Shown here: piece by piece, positions 32,633 through 41,306 of the stretch
Position numbering within the stretch: the stretch's first letter is position 1
Layout: each line of letters starts with the position of its first letter
DNA from: Arthrobacter sp. Soil736
Lineage (GTDB): Bacteria; Actinomycetota; Actinomycetes; Actinomycetales; Micrococcaceae
Direction of reading: 5' to 3'
Assembly: GCF_001428005.1 (NCBI RefSeq)
Contig: NZ_LMSB01000034.1
Location: forward strand, 333,779-397,778
Length of the DNA stretch: 64,000 bases
Notes under the pieces: model-generated
Told to the model about the DNA's origin: nothing
Databases searched by the model: none
What the model saw: the letters and a program-made list of their open reading frames with translations, nothing else
Translations under genes and position numbers: made by a program

Positions 32633-33712
32633 GTGCGGTCCGTTCTGCGCCATGTCAGGATCCTGCACAGCCTGGGACCGGCCAACAACGACCATCTCTC
32701 CGCCATTCGCGTGGCCATCAGCGTGGCGGTTCCGTCCCTCCTCCTGCTTCTGAGCGGGAGGCCCGAGCTGATCATCTACGCCGTATTCGGCGCACTGACC
32801 GGCATGTACGGGCGGTCCGAGCCGCACCAGCTGCGGCTGAGGCACCAGCTGCAGGCCGCGCTGGTCCTGCTGTCCGGCGTGGGGGTAGGCGTATTCCTCT
32901 CCGTCAATCAGCTCCATTCCTGGTGGCTCGTGGGCATAGAGGCATTACTGGCCGGCGCGGGCTCGATCTACTCCGACAAGGTGCGGCTCAAACCCAACGG
33001 CCCCTTCTTCGGCATCCTTGCCCTCGGTGCCTGCGCCTCCGTCCCCACGGTTGTTCCGTGGTACGTTGCGCTGCTCATTAGCGCTGGATCTGCGGGCTTT
33101 TCCCTTCTTGTGGGCTTTGGCGGCTGGGTGCGGCGCCGCGCCTGGAACACCGGGGCGGTGCGGGAAACTGTCCGGCTGCGTGGACGGCTCCGGCGCCAGG
33201 CCATCATCCACGCCGCTCGCTACACGGTGGCGGTGGGCGCCGCCGGGACCATCGGCGTCATCACAGGCAGCGGCCACTCGCACTGGGCAATGGCCGCCGC
33301 CGCGGTTCCCCTTGCAGGCGCCGACCTGCCCAGCAGCGTCCACCGCGGCATTCACCGCATCACGGGGACGCTGCTCGGACTGGTGGTCGTCGCCGTCGTG
33401 CTCCTGCCGGGCCCGTCGGCCCCCTTGCAATTTTTCCCGGGAGCCGAGGCCGCCGTCCTTGCCGTTCTGGTGATGGTCTTCCAATTCACCACCGAGCTGT
33501 TCATGGCCCGGCACTATGGGCTGGCGATGATCTCCTTCACGCCCGTCATTCTCCTGATGACGCAGCTGGCTGCGCCGGCCGACCCCCACGTGCTCATTGC
33601 CGAACGCGGCATTGAAACAGTTGTGGGTGCGGTGACCGGCATCCTCGTGGTGGTGTTCATCCGTTCGCGCCGGAGTCCTGTTCCTTCGGCCTCCGCGGCG
33701 GGCCGGCCATGA
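32633..33712 (+). CDS. FUSC-like integral membrane protein
   Basis: About 359 residues from GTG 32633, which follows AGGTGG; GTG 32615 would add 6 residues. Two sets of hydrophobic segments are separated by a charged stretch (WVRRRAWNTGAVRETVRLRGRLRRQ, about 170-195), the layout of FUSC/aromatic-acid exporter-like proteins. GSGHSHWAMAAAAVPLAGADLPSSVHRGIHRITGTLLG is the conserved second-half motif. It may export aromatic or fusaric-acid-like compounds. Its last 56 bp overlap the convergent SDR gene. Confidence 0.75.
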   Translation: MRSVLRHVRILHSLGPANNDHLSAIRVAISVAVPSLLLLLSGRPELIIYAVFGALTGMYGRSEPHQLRLRHQLQAALVLLSGVGVGVFLSVNQLHSWWLVGIEALLAGAGSIYSDKVRLKPNGPFFGILALGACASVPTVVPWYVALLISAGSAGFSLLVGFGGWVRRRAWNTGAVRETVRLRGRLRRQAIIHAARYTVAVGAAGTIGVITGSGHSHWAMAAAAVPLAGADLPSSVHRGIHRITGTLLGLVVVAVVLLPGPSAPLQFFPGAEAAVLAVLVMVFQFTTELFMARHYGLAMISFTPVILLMTQLAAPADPHVLIAERGIETVVGAVTGILVVVFIRSRRSPVPSASAAGRP

Positions 33713-34454
33713 ACCGGTCCGGCAGGATCCGGGCGGCCGCGGCAAGCACCTTGTAGCGCTTGGTGGGAATCGAGACCGCCTTCCCCCGCGCGTTGTCCGC
33801 CAGCCCTTCCCGGACCACGCGGCCCGGACGCAGCCAGGTCCAGCGCGGGACGACCGATATGTCCATCCCCATCCGGTCGTGGAACTCCGTGTGGACAAAA
33901 CCGGGGCAGACCGCTGTGACCTTGACGCCCCGGTCCGCGTAAGCGAGGTTGGCCCACCGGCTGAAGCTGAGCAGCCACGCCTTGGCCGCGGAGTACGAGC
34001 CGCGGGGAAGGAACGCCGCCACGCTGGCCACATTGATGATCCGGCCGGAGCCGCGTTTCAGCATCCCCTGCAGGGCAGCGTGGCTGAGCACCATGGCGGT
34101 TTCCACGTGCAGTTTCAGGTGCTTCTTCTCGTCCTCGATGCTGTTTTCGTCAAAGTTGAGCAACAGCCCGATCCCGGCATTGTTCACCAGCACGTCCACC
34201 GGACGCGATGCGTCGGACAGGCGCGCGACGACGGCGAACACACCGGCGTCGTCCGTCAGGTCCGCGGACAGCACCTCGGCCGTGGCTCCGTACCGCCGCT
34301 GGAGTTCCTCTGCAGTTGCCTGAAGGCGTGCCTCGTCGCGTGCCACCAGCACGAGGTTGTGGCCCTGTTCGGCGAGCTGGCGGGCGAATTCAGCCCCGAG
34401 GCCGGCGGTGGCACCGGTGACAAGGGCTGTGGGGTGGGTGGTGTTCGGTGTCAT
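33657..34454 (-). CDS. Short-chain dehydrogenase/reductase
   Basis: A 265-residue classical SDR. TGATAGLGAEFARQL at residues 14-28 is the cofactor loop, NNAGIG is present, and the catalytic set is Ser in NVASVAAF plus YSAAK. ARDEARLQ after the second strand suggests NADP. The C-terminal part (FHDRMGMDISVVPRWTWLRP, then KRYKVLAAAARILPDRFM) resembles the actinobacterial DltE-like group acting on unknown lipids or ketones. It overlaps the 3' end of the FUSC gene on the other strand. Confidence 0.85.
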   Translation of the reverse strand: MTPNTTHPTALVTGATAGLGAEFARQLAEQGHNLVLVARDEARLQATAEELQRRYGATAEVLSADLTDDAGVFAVVARLSDASRPVDVLVNNAGIGLLLNFDENSIEDEKKHLKLHVETAMVLSHAALQGMLKRGSGRIINVASVAAFLPRGSYSAAKAWLLSFSRWANLAYADRGVKVTAVCPGFVHTEFHDRMGMDISVVPRWTWLRPGRVVREGLADNARGKAVSIPTKRYKVLAAAARILPDRFMAGPPRRPKEQDSGANG

Positions 34455-34558
34455 GCCAACAGCCTAGCTTCGCGGCCGCGCCGGAGGCAGGGCTCTTGGC
34501 AGTACGCAGGGCATGACTGTTGGCATGACGCCGAACAGGACCGGAGATCATGCCGAGA

Positions 34559-36406
34559 TCAGGCGAACCTGGCCAGCGGATTCTTGAGCCGTCCGGCCTT
34601 CTGCAGGCCGCCCGACGGGTCCGTGAGGTCCAGCATCTGCTGGTTGTTGCGCAGCTGCAGCCGGTTGAGGCAGGACAGTTCGAAGTCCGGGGCGAACAGG
34701 TCGTGGCGGGCAAACTGGTCCTCGAGCTCGGGATGCCGCAGCTGGTAATCCCGGATTGCCGCAGCGGCCGGCCCCCAGAAGTCGTCCCCGCTGAGCTTCC
34801 CGTCCTCCACCAGCAGCGCGTTGAGGAAACGGAAAATGCAGTCGAACACGTCGGTGAAAATCGCGAGGACCTTGTCGCCATCGGGGATGTCGGCCCGGAT
34901 CCGTGCCACGGCATCCGGCAGGTCCAGGCGGTCCCCCATCACCACGATTTCCTCGGCGATGTCTTTCATGATGGCCCGGACCGGAACGCCGTCTTCGAGC
35001 ACCAGGATCACGTTCTCGCCGTGCGGCATGAAGGCGAGCTCATACCGGTAGACACAGTGCACCAGGGGAACGAGGTAGGCGTCGAAGTAGCGGCGCAGCC
35101 ACTCGGCGGGCGCCAGCCCCGACTGCTCCATGAGGGCAGAGACCATCGGCTTGCCAAGGGCGTCCACGTGCAGCAGCGACGCCATGGTGGCCAGTTGCTG
35201 GCCGTCCCTGAGCAGCGGCAGGGGACTCTCCCGCCACAGGGCCGACAGCATTTTCCGGTAGGGCGAGTCCTTGGCGGATCCTGCCTCGTAGCGGCCGTTG
35301 TGGTAGCCGATGGCCGCCGTCTCACTGATCATGGCGAACCCGCTGCGCTGGAGGGTGCTGTCCCGGGCGATGAGCCCGCTCAGCCAGTCGTTGATGGCCG
35401 GCGTGGCCTTCATGTACTGCGGGGATAGCCCCCGCATGAAACCCATGTTGAGGACGGACAGGGCGGTCTTGACGTAGCTCTTTCGTGGATCGTCTGTGTT
35501 AAAAAACGTCCTGATGGACTGCTGCGCCTGGTAGGTATCCGCTCCCGTGCCCAAGTGCACGATGTGCTTCCGGGCTATCTCGGCAGCGAAGGTCACGGTG
35601 ATCTTGTTTTCCCACTGCCAGGGGTGGACCGGCATGAGGAAGTACTGCGCCGGGTCAAGCCCCTTCGCCCGGATCCCGGCCTCGAAGTTCGCGAGTCCGG
35701 CCTCCCCCAGTTCGGCCTCCAGGTGGCTCTGGTAGTCCAGCCCCTCGCCGGAGCTGAACACAGCCCTGCTGCGGTGCACGGCAATCCATTCCAGCTGCAC
35801 GGGCGCGCCTGACTCCGGTGCGAACGCCTGGTAATCGGTGATGCCAAAGCCGAGACGGCCGTTATTTGCCACGAAGCACGGGTGGCCTTCGGTCATGCTC
35901 CGCTCGATCGCCTGGAAGTCGGCTGCAGGATCCGCCCCTCCCGTGACGCCGGCCGCGAGTTGCCTGGCAGTCGCCTGCCCCTTCCATTGCTTGAAGGCGT
36001 GGCTGGACAGCGTGCTGCTGATTTCCTCGAGGTACACGGGAAGCATCTCTTCCCGGATTCCCAGCATGTTCCGGAACTCACTGATGAAACTGAGCGCATC
36101 AGGGGCGGACTCCGCTCCGTTCCGGATGCAGCGGATGGAGGCGGCGTCGATGGACCAGTGGTCCAGGTCCAGCACCCGCGCGGCGAAGGAGTACTCCACG
36201 CTGCCGTCGTCGCTCAGGACCCGGTAGGCCGTGAGCGCCGGCGCCGCAGATGCCGTGATCATCTCAGGTGCCAGGATCCGCTCGTGGGAGAACTCGGCGA
36301 GCGCCTTGCGGACCAGGTGCCGGTTGGCCCGGTCCCACAGTTCGGGCTGGAGATGGGCGATGAATTGTCCACGCGATAGTTCAGATTCGAGTTCGATGAT
36401 GGTCAC
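34559..36406 (-). CDS. desD: IucA/IucC-family siderophore synthetase (DesD-like)
   Basis: A 615-residue NIS synthetase that joins N-hydroxy-N-acyl-diamine units with ATP, cyclising or oligomerising them to desferrioxamine-type siderophores. Family hallmarks are the ATP site GHPCFVANNGRLGFG (about 172-186), the HPWQWENKITVTFA segment, a KTALSVLNMGFMRGLSP stretch, and the C-terminal FerIII transporter-like part (YRYELAFMPHGENVILVLEDGVP). It is the last gene of the operon, and its ATG overlaps the acyltransferase stop by 4 bp. Confidence 0.92.
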   Translation of the reverse strand: MTIIELESELSRGQFIAHLQPELWDRANRHLVRKALAEFSHERILAPEMITASAAPALTAYRVLSDDGSVEYSFAARVLDLDHWSIDAASIRCIRNGAESAPDALSFISEFRNMLGIREEMLPVYLEEISSTLSSHAFKQWKGQATARQLAAGVTGGADPAADFQAIERSMTEGHPCFVANNGRLGFGITDYQAFAPESGAPVQLEWIAVHRSRAVFSSGEGLDYQSHLEAELGEAGLANFEAGIRAKGLDPAQYFLMPVHPWQWENKITVTFAAEIARKHIVHLGTGADTYQAQQSIRTFFNTDDPRKSYVKTALSVLNMGFMRGLSPQYMKATPAINDWLSGLIARDSTLQRSGFAMISETAAIGYHNGRYEAGSAKDSPYRKMLSALWRESPLPLLRDGQQLATMASLLHVDALGKPMVSALMEQSGLAPAEWLRRYFDAYLVPLVHCVYRYELAFMPHGENVILVLEDGVPVRAIMKDIAEEIVVMGDRLDLPDAVARIRADIPDGDKVLAIFTDVFDCIFRFLNALLVEDGKLSGDDFWGPAAAAIRDYQLRHPELEDQFARHDLFAPDFELSCLNRLQLRNNQQMLDLTDPSGGLQKAGRLKNPLARFA

Positions 36407-37068
36407 AGTGAGGCTTCCTGTCCGGTGGTGGAGTGGTCGGTGGTGGAGTGGTCAGTGGTGGAGTGGTCTGTGGTGGAGTCACAAGTGCCCGGCTGGTGTG
36501 AGTTCGGCCCGTGGCTGGTCGGCCTGTGGAGGGAAGGGCCGCGGCGGGCAGTCCGTGCGGATTGGAAGTCGCCCTGGGTGCAGAAGCTGAGCAGCGCCTG
36601 CTTGTCCGGCAGGGTCACTACTCCCGCAGGCCTGAATCCGAGCCGTGAATTCAGCGCCTGGATCCTGGCGTTACGCGCATCGGGCTCCACCACCACACGG
36701 TCCACGCCGGGCTTCAGGAAGAGGCGCTCCAGGACCGCCTCCATGACATCGGCGGTGAAGCCGTGCCGCGGCTTTTCCGGAGGCGCCACGAGCAGGTGCA
36801 TTCCGATGTCCCCGGGCTGCACGGCATAGGCCTGGTCCAGGGGCGAGTGCGCCGGCAGGTATTCCTCCATCAGGAAGGCGGGGACGCCGTCGTCGAGCCC
36901 GAGCAGCGCGTGGTGATGCCCGCTGGACTGGATTTTGGAGTATTCCTCCGCGACGTCCTCGACCGTCGCGGAGAGCATTCCCCAGAAGGAGGCATAGGGC
37001 CGGGTCACCCAGCCGTGGATGAGTGGCGCGTCGGCCGCCGCATCGAGGCAGCGGAACGTGAAGCTCAT
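36403..37068 (-). CDS. desC: Siderophore N-acyltransferase (DesC-like, GNAT/AlcB domain)
   Basis: A 221-residue protein. The acyltransferase domain (about 1-175) has PLIHGWVTRPYASFWGM, MEEYLPAHSPLDQAYAVQPGDIGMHLLVAPPEKPRHG and the GNAT CoA-binding region VVVEPDARNARIQALNSRLGF, the RhbD/IucB type. It acylates N-hydroxycadaverine. The tail (about 176-221) is low-complexity and ends with four near-identical STTDH units encoded by a 15-bp tandem repeat. The tail is not needed by homologues and may vary in length. 4-bp overlaps on both sides couple it to its neighbours. Confidence 0.9.
   Translation of the reverse strand: MSFTFRCLDAAADAPLIHGWVTRPYASFWGMLSATVEDVAEEYSKIQSSGHHHALLGLDDGVPAFLMEEYLPAHSPLDQAYAVQPGDIGMHLLVAPPEKPRHGFTADVMEAVLERLFLKPGVDRVVVEPDARNARIQALNSRLGFRPAGVVTLPDKQALLSFCTQGDFQSARTARRGPSLHRPTSHGPNSHQPGTCDSTTDHSTTDHSTTDHSTTGQEASL
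36425..36480. repeat. 15-bp tandem repeat inside desC
   Basis: GTGGTGGAGTGGTCN occurs 3.7 times in exact register (36425-36439, 36440-36454, 36455-36469, 36470-36480) with only the last base varying. On the minus strand it encodes DHSTT units at the protein C terminus. The unit is a multiple of 3, so copy changes keep the frame. Confidence 0.9.
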
Positions 37069-38480
37069 GCCGGCACCTCGGCGTGGGCCTGCACGCCGCC
37101 TGCCTGCGGTGTCTCCGGCTCAGCCGGCCTCACGCCTTCCGGCCCGGCGGTGCCCGGCGCGCCGAATTCCTGGAAGGCGATGCTCCGCTCCACCGGGTAA
37201 ACCTCGCGTCCCGTGATTTCCCGCAGGATGCAGGAGTTCCGGTAGGCCGCCATGCCAAGGTCCGGCGTGACGAAGCCGTGGGTGTGGAGTTCGGCGTTCT
37301 GGACAAAGATTTCGCCGGGTTCGACGCCGGTGCTGTAGTTCCGCTGCACCGCAAACCTGCCGCTGCTGTCGCGCGAAATTCGGCCCTGCACGCCGGCGAG
37401 GAACGCCGGCTCACGGTAGGCGTACCCGGTGGCCAGCACCACCGCCTCGGTGTCGAGCCCGTAGCCGACGCCCTGCTCCCCGTGCCGCAGCTCCAGCCGG
37501 TGCGAATCCGTGGACGCGTCCCACGAAGCTCCGGTGAGCGCCGAGTGCGTCAGCAACCGGGTGTCCACCATGCCGGAAAGGCTCTTGGTGTAGAGGAGAT
37601 CGTAGATGGCGTCTATGAGCTCGGAGTTGATGCCCTTGTAGAGGTTCTTCTGGCTCCGGACCAGCCCGTCCCGCTGTTCCTGCGGCAGGGAGTGGAAGTA
37701 GTCCACGTAGTCGGGAGACGTCATCTCCAGGGTGAGTTTGGTGTATTCCAGCGGGAAGAAGCGGCCGGACCGGGTGACCCAGTTGAGCTGGTACCCGTGG
37801 ACGTCGATGTCCTGCAGCAGCTCGTAGTAGATCTCGGCCGCGCTCTGGCCGCTGCCCACGATAGTGATGCTGCGCCGTTGCTGGAGCTCACTCTTCCTCG
37901 CCAGGTAGTCGGCATTGTGGAGGACAAGACCGCCGGCCTTGGCTATCCCGGCACAGGCGCCGGGAATGTAGGGCGACGTGCCGGTGCCGAGCACAAGCCT
38001 CCGCGCGCGAAGCACCTCCCGCCCGTCCAGGCCGTTCACCGCAATCCGGTACACGCCGTCGTCGTAAGTGACCTCCGTGACCTCCGTGCCGAACCGGACC
38101 GAGTCCAGCTGGCCCGCCACCCACTGGCAGTACTGGTTGTACTCCGCCCGCAGCGGGTAGAAATTTTCCCGGATGTAGAAGCGGTAGAGCCTCCCGGTCT
38201 GTTTGAGGAAGTTCAGGAAGGAGTAGGGTGACGCCGGATCCGCCAGCGTCACCAGGTCGGCCAGGAAGGGGACCTGCAGGTGGGCCGGCTCGAGCATCAT
38301 GCCGGGGTGCCAGTCGAAGGACTCCCGGCGCTCCAGGAACACGCCGTCCAGGCCGTCGACCGGTTCGCTCAAGGCGGCCAGTCCCAGGTTGAAGGGCCCG
38401 ACGCCGATTCCGGCGAAGTCGTAAATGCGGCCTGCGCCGGAGGGGCTCAATGAAGGGGAGCTCAATGCCGACGTGCTCAT
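37065..38480 (-). CDS. desB: L-lysine/diamine N-hydroxylase (DesB-like)
   Basis: About 471 residues from ATG 38480. The flavin N-monooxygenase pattern is full: DFAGIGVGPFNLGLAAL (FAD site, about 21-37), FDWHPGMMLEPAHLQVPFLADL, the NADPH loop ITIVGSGQSAAEIYYELL, and ATGYAYREPAF near the C terminus. It hydroxylates the amine of cadaverine (or lysine) in siderophore synthesis. A disordered Pro/Glu tail of about 40 residues ends the protein. It overlaps the decarboxylase upstream and the acyltransferase downstream by 4 bp each. Confidence 0.93.
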   Translation of the reverse strand: MSTSALSSPSLSPSGAGRIYDFAGIGVGPFNLGLAALSEPVDGLDGVFLERRESFDWHPGMMLEPAHLQVPFLADLVTLADPASPYSFLNFLKQTGRLYRFYIRENFYPLRAEYNQYCQWVAGQLDSVRFGTEVTEVTYDDGVYRIAVNGLDGREVLRARRLVLGTGTSPYIPGACAGIAKAGGLVLHNADYLARKSELQQRRSITIVGSGQSAAEIYYELLQDIDVHGYQLNWVTRSGRFFPLEYTKLTLEMTSPDYVDYFHSLPQEQRDGLVRSQKNLYKGINSELIDAIYDLLYTKSLSGMVDTRLLTHSALTGASWDASTDSHRLELRHGEQGVGYGLDTEAVVLATGYAYREPAFLAGVQGRISRDSSGRFAVQRNYSTGVEPGEIFVQNAELHTHGFVTPDLGMAAYRNSCILREITGREVYPVERSIAFQEFGAPGTAGPEGVRPAEPETPQAGGVQAHAEVPA

Positions 38481-40150
38481 GCGCGTGCCTCCCGGGCTGC
38501 AGCGGCGGATTCGCCCGCAGGCGCCGTGCCGGTCAGGCTCTCCCCTGCCCGCCGGACGAGCTCGATGATCTCCCGGATGTCCTCCAGCGTGGCCTCGGCG
38601 TTGAGCAGCGTGAACTTCAGGAAGTGCCGGCCCGCGACCTTGGTCCCGGCCACCACCGCTTGGCCCGAGGCAAAGACCGCGGCGCGGATGGCCGGGTTCA
38701 GGCTGTCCGCGAGGTCCTCGGACAGCCGCGTCCCGTCCGCGAGCACCGGCCGGTAGCGGAAGACCAGGGTGCTCAGTTGCGGCTCGGCCGCCAGTTCGAA
38801 GTCGGCATCCGCCGAGAGCACCGTTCCCACGCGGGCGGCGAGGTCGATCGCCTCGTCGAGGAGCGCACCGATGGCATCCGCCCCCATGATGCGGAGCGTG
38901 AGCCAAAGCTTGAGGGCGTCGAACCGGCGCGTGGTCTGGATGCTCTTGTCCACCTGGTTGGGGATCTCGGCCCTTGCGGCGGCTTCCGGGTTCAGGTAGT
39001 CGGCGTAATACGTCACGTGCCGGAGCATGGCGCCGTCCCGGACCAGGAGGGCGCTGGAGCTGACCGGCTGGAAGAACGTCTTGTGGAAGTCAACGGTGAC
39101 GGAGTCGGCCAGCCGGATTCCGTCCAGGAGGTGCCGGTACCTGTTGGACACCATGAGCCCGCCGCCATATGCGGCATCCACGTGGAACCAGGCACCGTAG
39201 CCGCGGGCCAGGGCGGCGAGCTCGGCGAGCGGGTCCACGGCACCGAAGTCGGTGGTCCCCGCCGTGGCCACAACCGCCATCGGCACCAGGCCGGCGCTGC
39301 GCGCTGCCGCGATGGCCCCGGCCAGTTCGGAAGGATCCATCCGGTGGTCGGCGGCGCAGCCGACGGAGACGACGGCGTCGAAGCCCAGCCCGAGCATGGA
39401 CGCCGACTTCCGGATGCTGAAGTGGCTGTCCGCCGACGTGAAGATCCGCAGCTTTTCCAGCAGTGCCGGGAGCCGGAGCCCGGCGTTCGCCGGATCGAGC
39501 CGCAGCTCCGCCACGGCGTGGTTCCGCGCGATCAGCAGCGCCTGGAAGTTGGACTGGCTGCCGCCGGAGGTGAACACGCCGTCCGCCCCGCTTCCCAGCT
39601 GCAGGCGGCCCGCCGTCCAGTCGATGAGGCGCCGCTCGATCATCGTGGCGCCCGCGCTCTGGTCCCATGTGTCCATGGACGAGTTCACGGCGGACAGGAC
39701 GGCCTCCCCCACGAGCGCCGGAATGACCACCGGGCAGTTCAGGTGCGCGGCGTACTTGGCATCGTGGAAATAGACGGCGTCGCGCAGATACGTCTCCTGC
39801 AGCTCGTCGAGGGCGGCCGCCGTGTCGGGCAGGGGCAGGTCCAGGTCGACGGCGTCCACGCGGCTCTTCATCTCGGCAGGGCCGACGCCGGTGAACGGCT
39901 GAGAGGTCCGCTCAATTTTGGTGGCCACGGCGTTGACTCCCTGCAGCACCTGCGCCACGTACCGCGGCGCGTTGCGGGCGTTGAAGAGGTGGTTGCTGGC
40001 GGCGAGGGCCAGCTCCACCCCGGCCCCGAAGTCGACGTCCGGCGAAATGTTGCCGCGAAGACGGGAACCGGCCGTTGCCTCTCCTGCGGGATATCCGGTA
40101 TCGGTTTCTTGGTCCACGCGTGTTTCGTCCACATCGGGCAGCAGGGTCAT
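38477..40150 (-). CDS. desA: PLP-dependent lysine/diaminobutyrate decarboxylase (DesA-like)
   Basis: About 557 residues from ATG 40150, which is preceded by AAAGGA at 9 nt; ATG 40159 overlaps the ribosome site. Group II decarboxylase features are FTSGGSQSNFQALLIARN, HFSIRKSASMLG, FHVDAAYGGGLM and the PLP lysine Lys357 in VDFHKTFFQP. In the des operon context it makes cadaverine from lysine, the first step. The promoter upstream is overlapped by an iron box. Diaminobutyrate decarboxylase is a close relative, but the full des context favours lysine. Confidence 0.9.
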   Translation of the reverse strand: MTLLPDVDETRVDQETDTGYPAGEATAGSRLRGNISPDVDFGAGVELALAASNHLFNARNAPRYVAQVLQGVNAVATKIERTSQPFTGVGPAEMKSRVDAVDLDLPLPDTAAALDELQETYLRDAVYFHDAKYAAHLNCPVVIPALVGEAVLSAVNSSMDTWDQSAGATMIERRLIDWTAGRLQLGSGADGVFTSGGSQSNFQALLIARNHAVAELRLDPANAGLRLPALLEKLRIFTSADSHFSIRKSASMLGLGFDAVVSVGCAADHRMDPSELAGAIAAARSAGLVPMAVVATAGTTDFGAVDPLAELAALARGYGAWFHVDAAYGGGLMVSNRYRHLLDGIRLADSVTVDFHKTFFQPVSSSALLVRDGAMLRHVTYYADYLNPEAAARAEIPNQVDKSIQTTRRFDALKLWLTLRIMGADAIGALLDEAIDLAARVGTVLSADADFELAAEPQLSTLVFRYRPVLADGTRLSEDLADSLNPAIRAAVFASGQAVVAGTKVAGRHFLKFTLLNAEATLEDIREIIELVRRAGESLTGTAPAGESAAAAREARA

Positions 40151-40201
40151 GGCAGTCATCCTTTTTTCGGGATCGGGTCCGCTCAGTTGCGGCGACCGCT
40201 A

Positions 40202-40225
40202 CTAAGCAAGGCAAGCCTTACTTAG
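40202..40225 (-). promoter_or_regulatory. Iron box (IdeR/DmdR/DtxR-type operator)
   Basis: A 24-bp near-palindrome whose core reads TAAGGCTTGCCTTGCTTAG on the minus strand; 10 of 12 pairs match. It agrees with the actinobacterial iron box TTAGGTTAGSCTNACCTAA type. It overlaps the -10 element. Confidence 0.82.
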
Positions 40226-40242
40226 GACACCCTTTTAGTCAA
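40215..40242 (-). promoter_or_regulatory. des operon promoter
   Basis: -35 TTGACT (40237-40242) and -10 TAAGGC (40215-40220) are 16 bp apart on the minus strand; the -10 lies inside the iron box. Confidence 0.6.
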
Positions 40243-40473
40243 ACTTCAGTGATGTAATTCAAGAAATCCCCGAAAAGTGGCGGCTTTGCGCCGATATCCG
40301 GGGTCATTGACTTTCCTTCGCGGGGTGAATTACCCGAGAATGCCCCCTGCCGGGAGGGCGAGCGTGTTCCCGGGGGCTTGGGACACGGGTATCGCCGCAA
40401 GCCGGGCGCCGGAAAGTCATGCGGAGTAGAGTTCCTAGCACGCGGCCTTAGAGGCGGCAGGAAGCGGGGGGAC

Positions 40474-40902
40474 GTGTCCGGCACTGAGCATGATCCGATC
40501 AATTTCAGGGAAATGGATTCCGAGGGGCGGCCCACCGGCTACGGGCGTATACCGGTCCCGGCCGGCACCGGGCTAAGCGGCGGAGCGCAGGCGGGAGCAG
40601 CTAACTTTGCCGGCACTGGTTTTGGCGTGGCCCAATTGGACGCGGCGGATTCACAGCCGGGCCGCCTCATGATCAACCCGTTCATCGCGGCCCTATGGGT
40701 CGTCGTTTCGGGGCTGATCGCCGCCTCGTTCGGGGCGTTCACGATTGCCCAGGAAACCGTCAATTCGGGCCCGACAGGTCCGTCCATGCCCCTGAGCTAC
40801 ATCTTGATCAGCTTCGCCCCGCACGTCATGTTCGCCGGACTCCTCGGCCTGCTGGGCCTCCTCTTCTGGCACGCAGCGCAATGGCGCCGGAACCGCGAAT
40901 AG
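40474..40902 (+). CDS. Small membrane protein with two predicted spans
   Basis: About 142 residues. GTG 40474 follows GGGGGGAC, a plausible ribosome site; the frame is open upstream but looks non-coding there. The N-terminal 65 residues are hydrophilic and Gly-rich. Two membrane helices follow: FIAALWVVVSGLIAASFGAF and ISFAPHVMFAGLLGLLGLLFW, with a basic end. No family is recognised. A 25-bp stem hairpin follows. Confidence 0.6.
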   Translation: MSGTEHDPINFREMDSEGRPTGYGRIPVPAGTGLSGGAQAGAANFAGTGFGVAQLDAADSQPGRLMINPFIAALWVVVSGLIAASFGAFTIAQETVNSGPTGPSMPLSYILISFAPHVMFAGLLGLLGLLFWHAAQWRRNRE

Positions 40903-40962
40903 CAGCCCCCGCCGTCGTAAGTGAACCCTCCGTAAGTCGACCCCTGCGGCCGCCCAAAGTCA

Positions 40963-41030
40963 CAGCGCGAACGAACACTTGTGGCCCCCCAACCGTGCAT
41001 TTCCTGGGCCACAAGTGTTCGTTCGCGCTG
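40963..41030. terminator. 25-bp perfect hairpin between convergent genes
   Basis: 40963-40987 and 41006-41030 are perfect inverted repeats (core GCGCGAACGAACACTTGTGG) around an 18-nt loop. It lies 60 bp after the left gene stop and 3 bp before the right gene stop, so it is probably a bidirectional terminator. It is the longest stem in the window and may be a dispersed element. Confidence 0.75.
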
Positions 41031-41033
41031 CAG

Positions 41034-41306
41034 CTAACCGGCCGGGACTTCGCGCCCTGCAGGTCCTCCCGGGCCCCGGTCATCCGAGGCCGCCGGGGTG
41101 TCCGCGCTGCCGGTCAACCGACGCATCCGGAGCTCGTCCGCGACCTGGACGTACCAGGAGTGGGCACCGAAGGTCGGGCTGGGCGTATCCAGGTGCCGGT
41201 ACAGCGCGTCTGCGAGTTCTACCAGCGCCGGTTCGGGCAGCGCCGCCACGGTTTCGGCCGGGTCCACGGTCTCGTCGAAGTACCGGGACAGATCTTCCTC
41301 GTTCAT
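41034..41306 (-). CDS. Small conserved protein with DALYRxLDTPxPxFGAxxWY signature (copy 2)
   Basis: A 90-residue protein. The middle reads LVELADALYRHLDTPSPTFGAHSWYVQVADEL, aligning without gaps to the protein at 2398-2649. The C-terminal 30 residues are Gly/Pro/Asp-rich and differ from copy 1. Function unknown. Its ATG overlaps the stop of the STAS-like gene by 4 bp, so the two are translationally coupled and may work together. Confidence 0.65.
   Translation of the reverse strand: MNEEDLSRYFDETVDPAETVAALPEPALVELADALYRHLDTPSPTFGAHSWYVQVADELRMRRLTGSADTPAASDDRGPGGPAGREVPAG

Larger units (their letters stand above)
40151..40473. promoter_or_regulatory. 323-bp divergent region between desA and a small membrane protein gene
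   Basis: It holds the des promoter and iron box (40202-40242). The right part (40260-40473) has no promoter I can defend for the 40474 gene and no repeats of note. Confidence 0.5.

Noticed and set aside
36425..36480. Tandem repeat as a possible CRISPR
   Set aside because: The units abut with no spacers and lie in a coding sequence.
37065..38906. Longer N-terminal extension of the monooxygenase
   Set aside because: The extra 142 codons are the decarboxylase gene read in another frame; ATG 38480 gives the expected FAD-binding start.
38450..40225. 591-codon frame antisense to the decarboxylase
   Set aside because: The decarboxylase has PLP and family motifs. The antisense frame has no domain and runs across the promoter.
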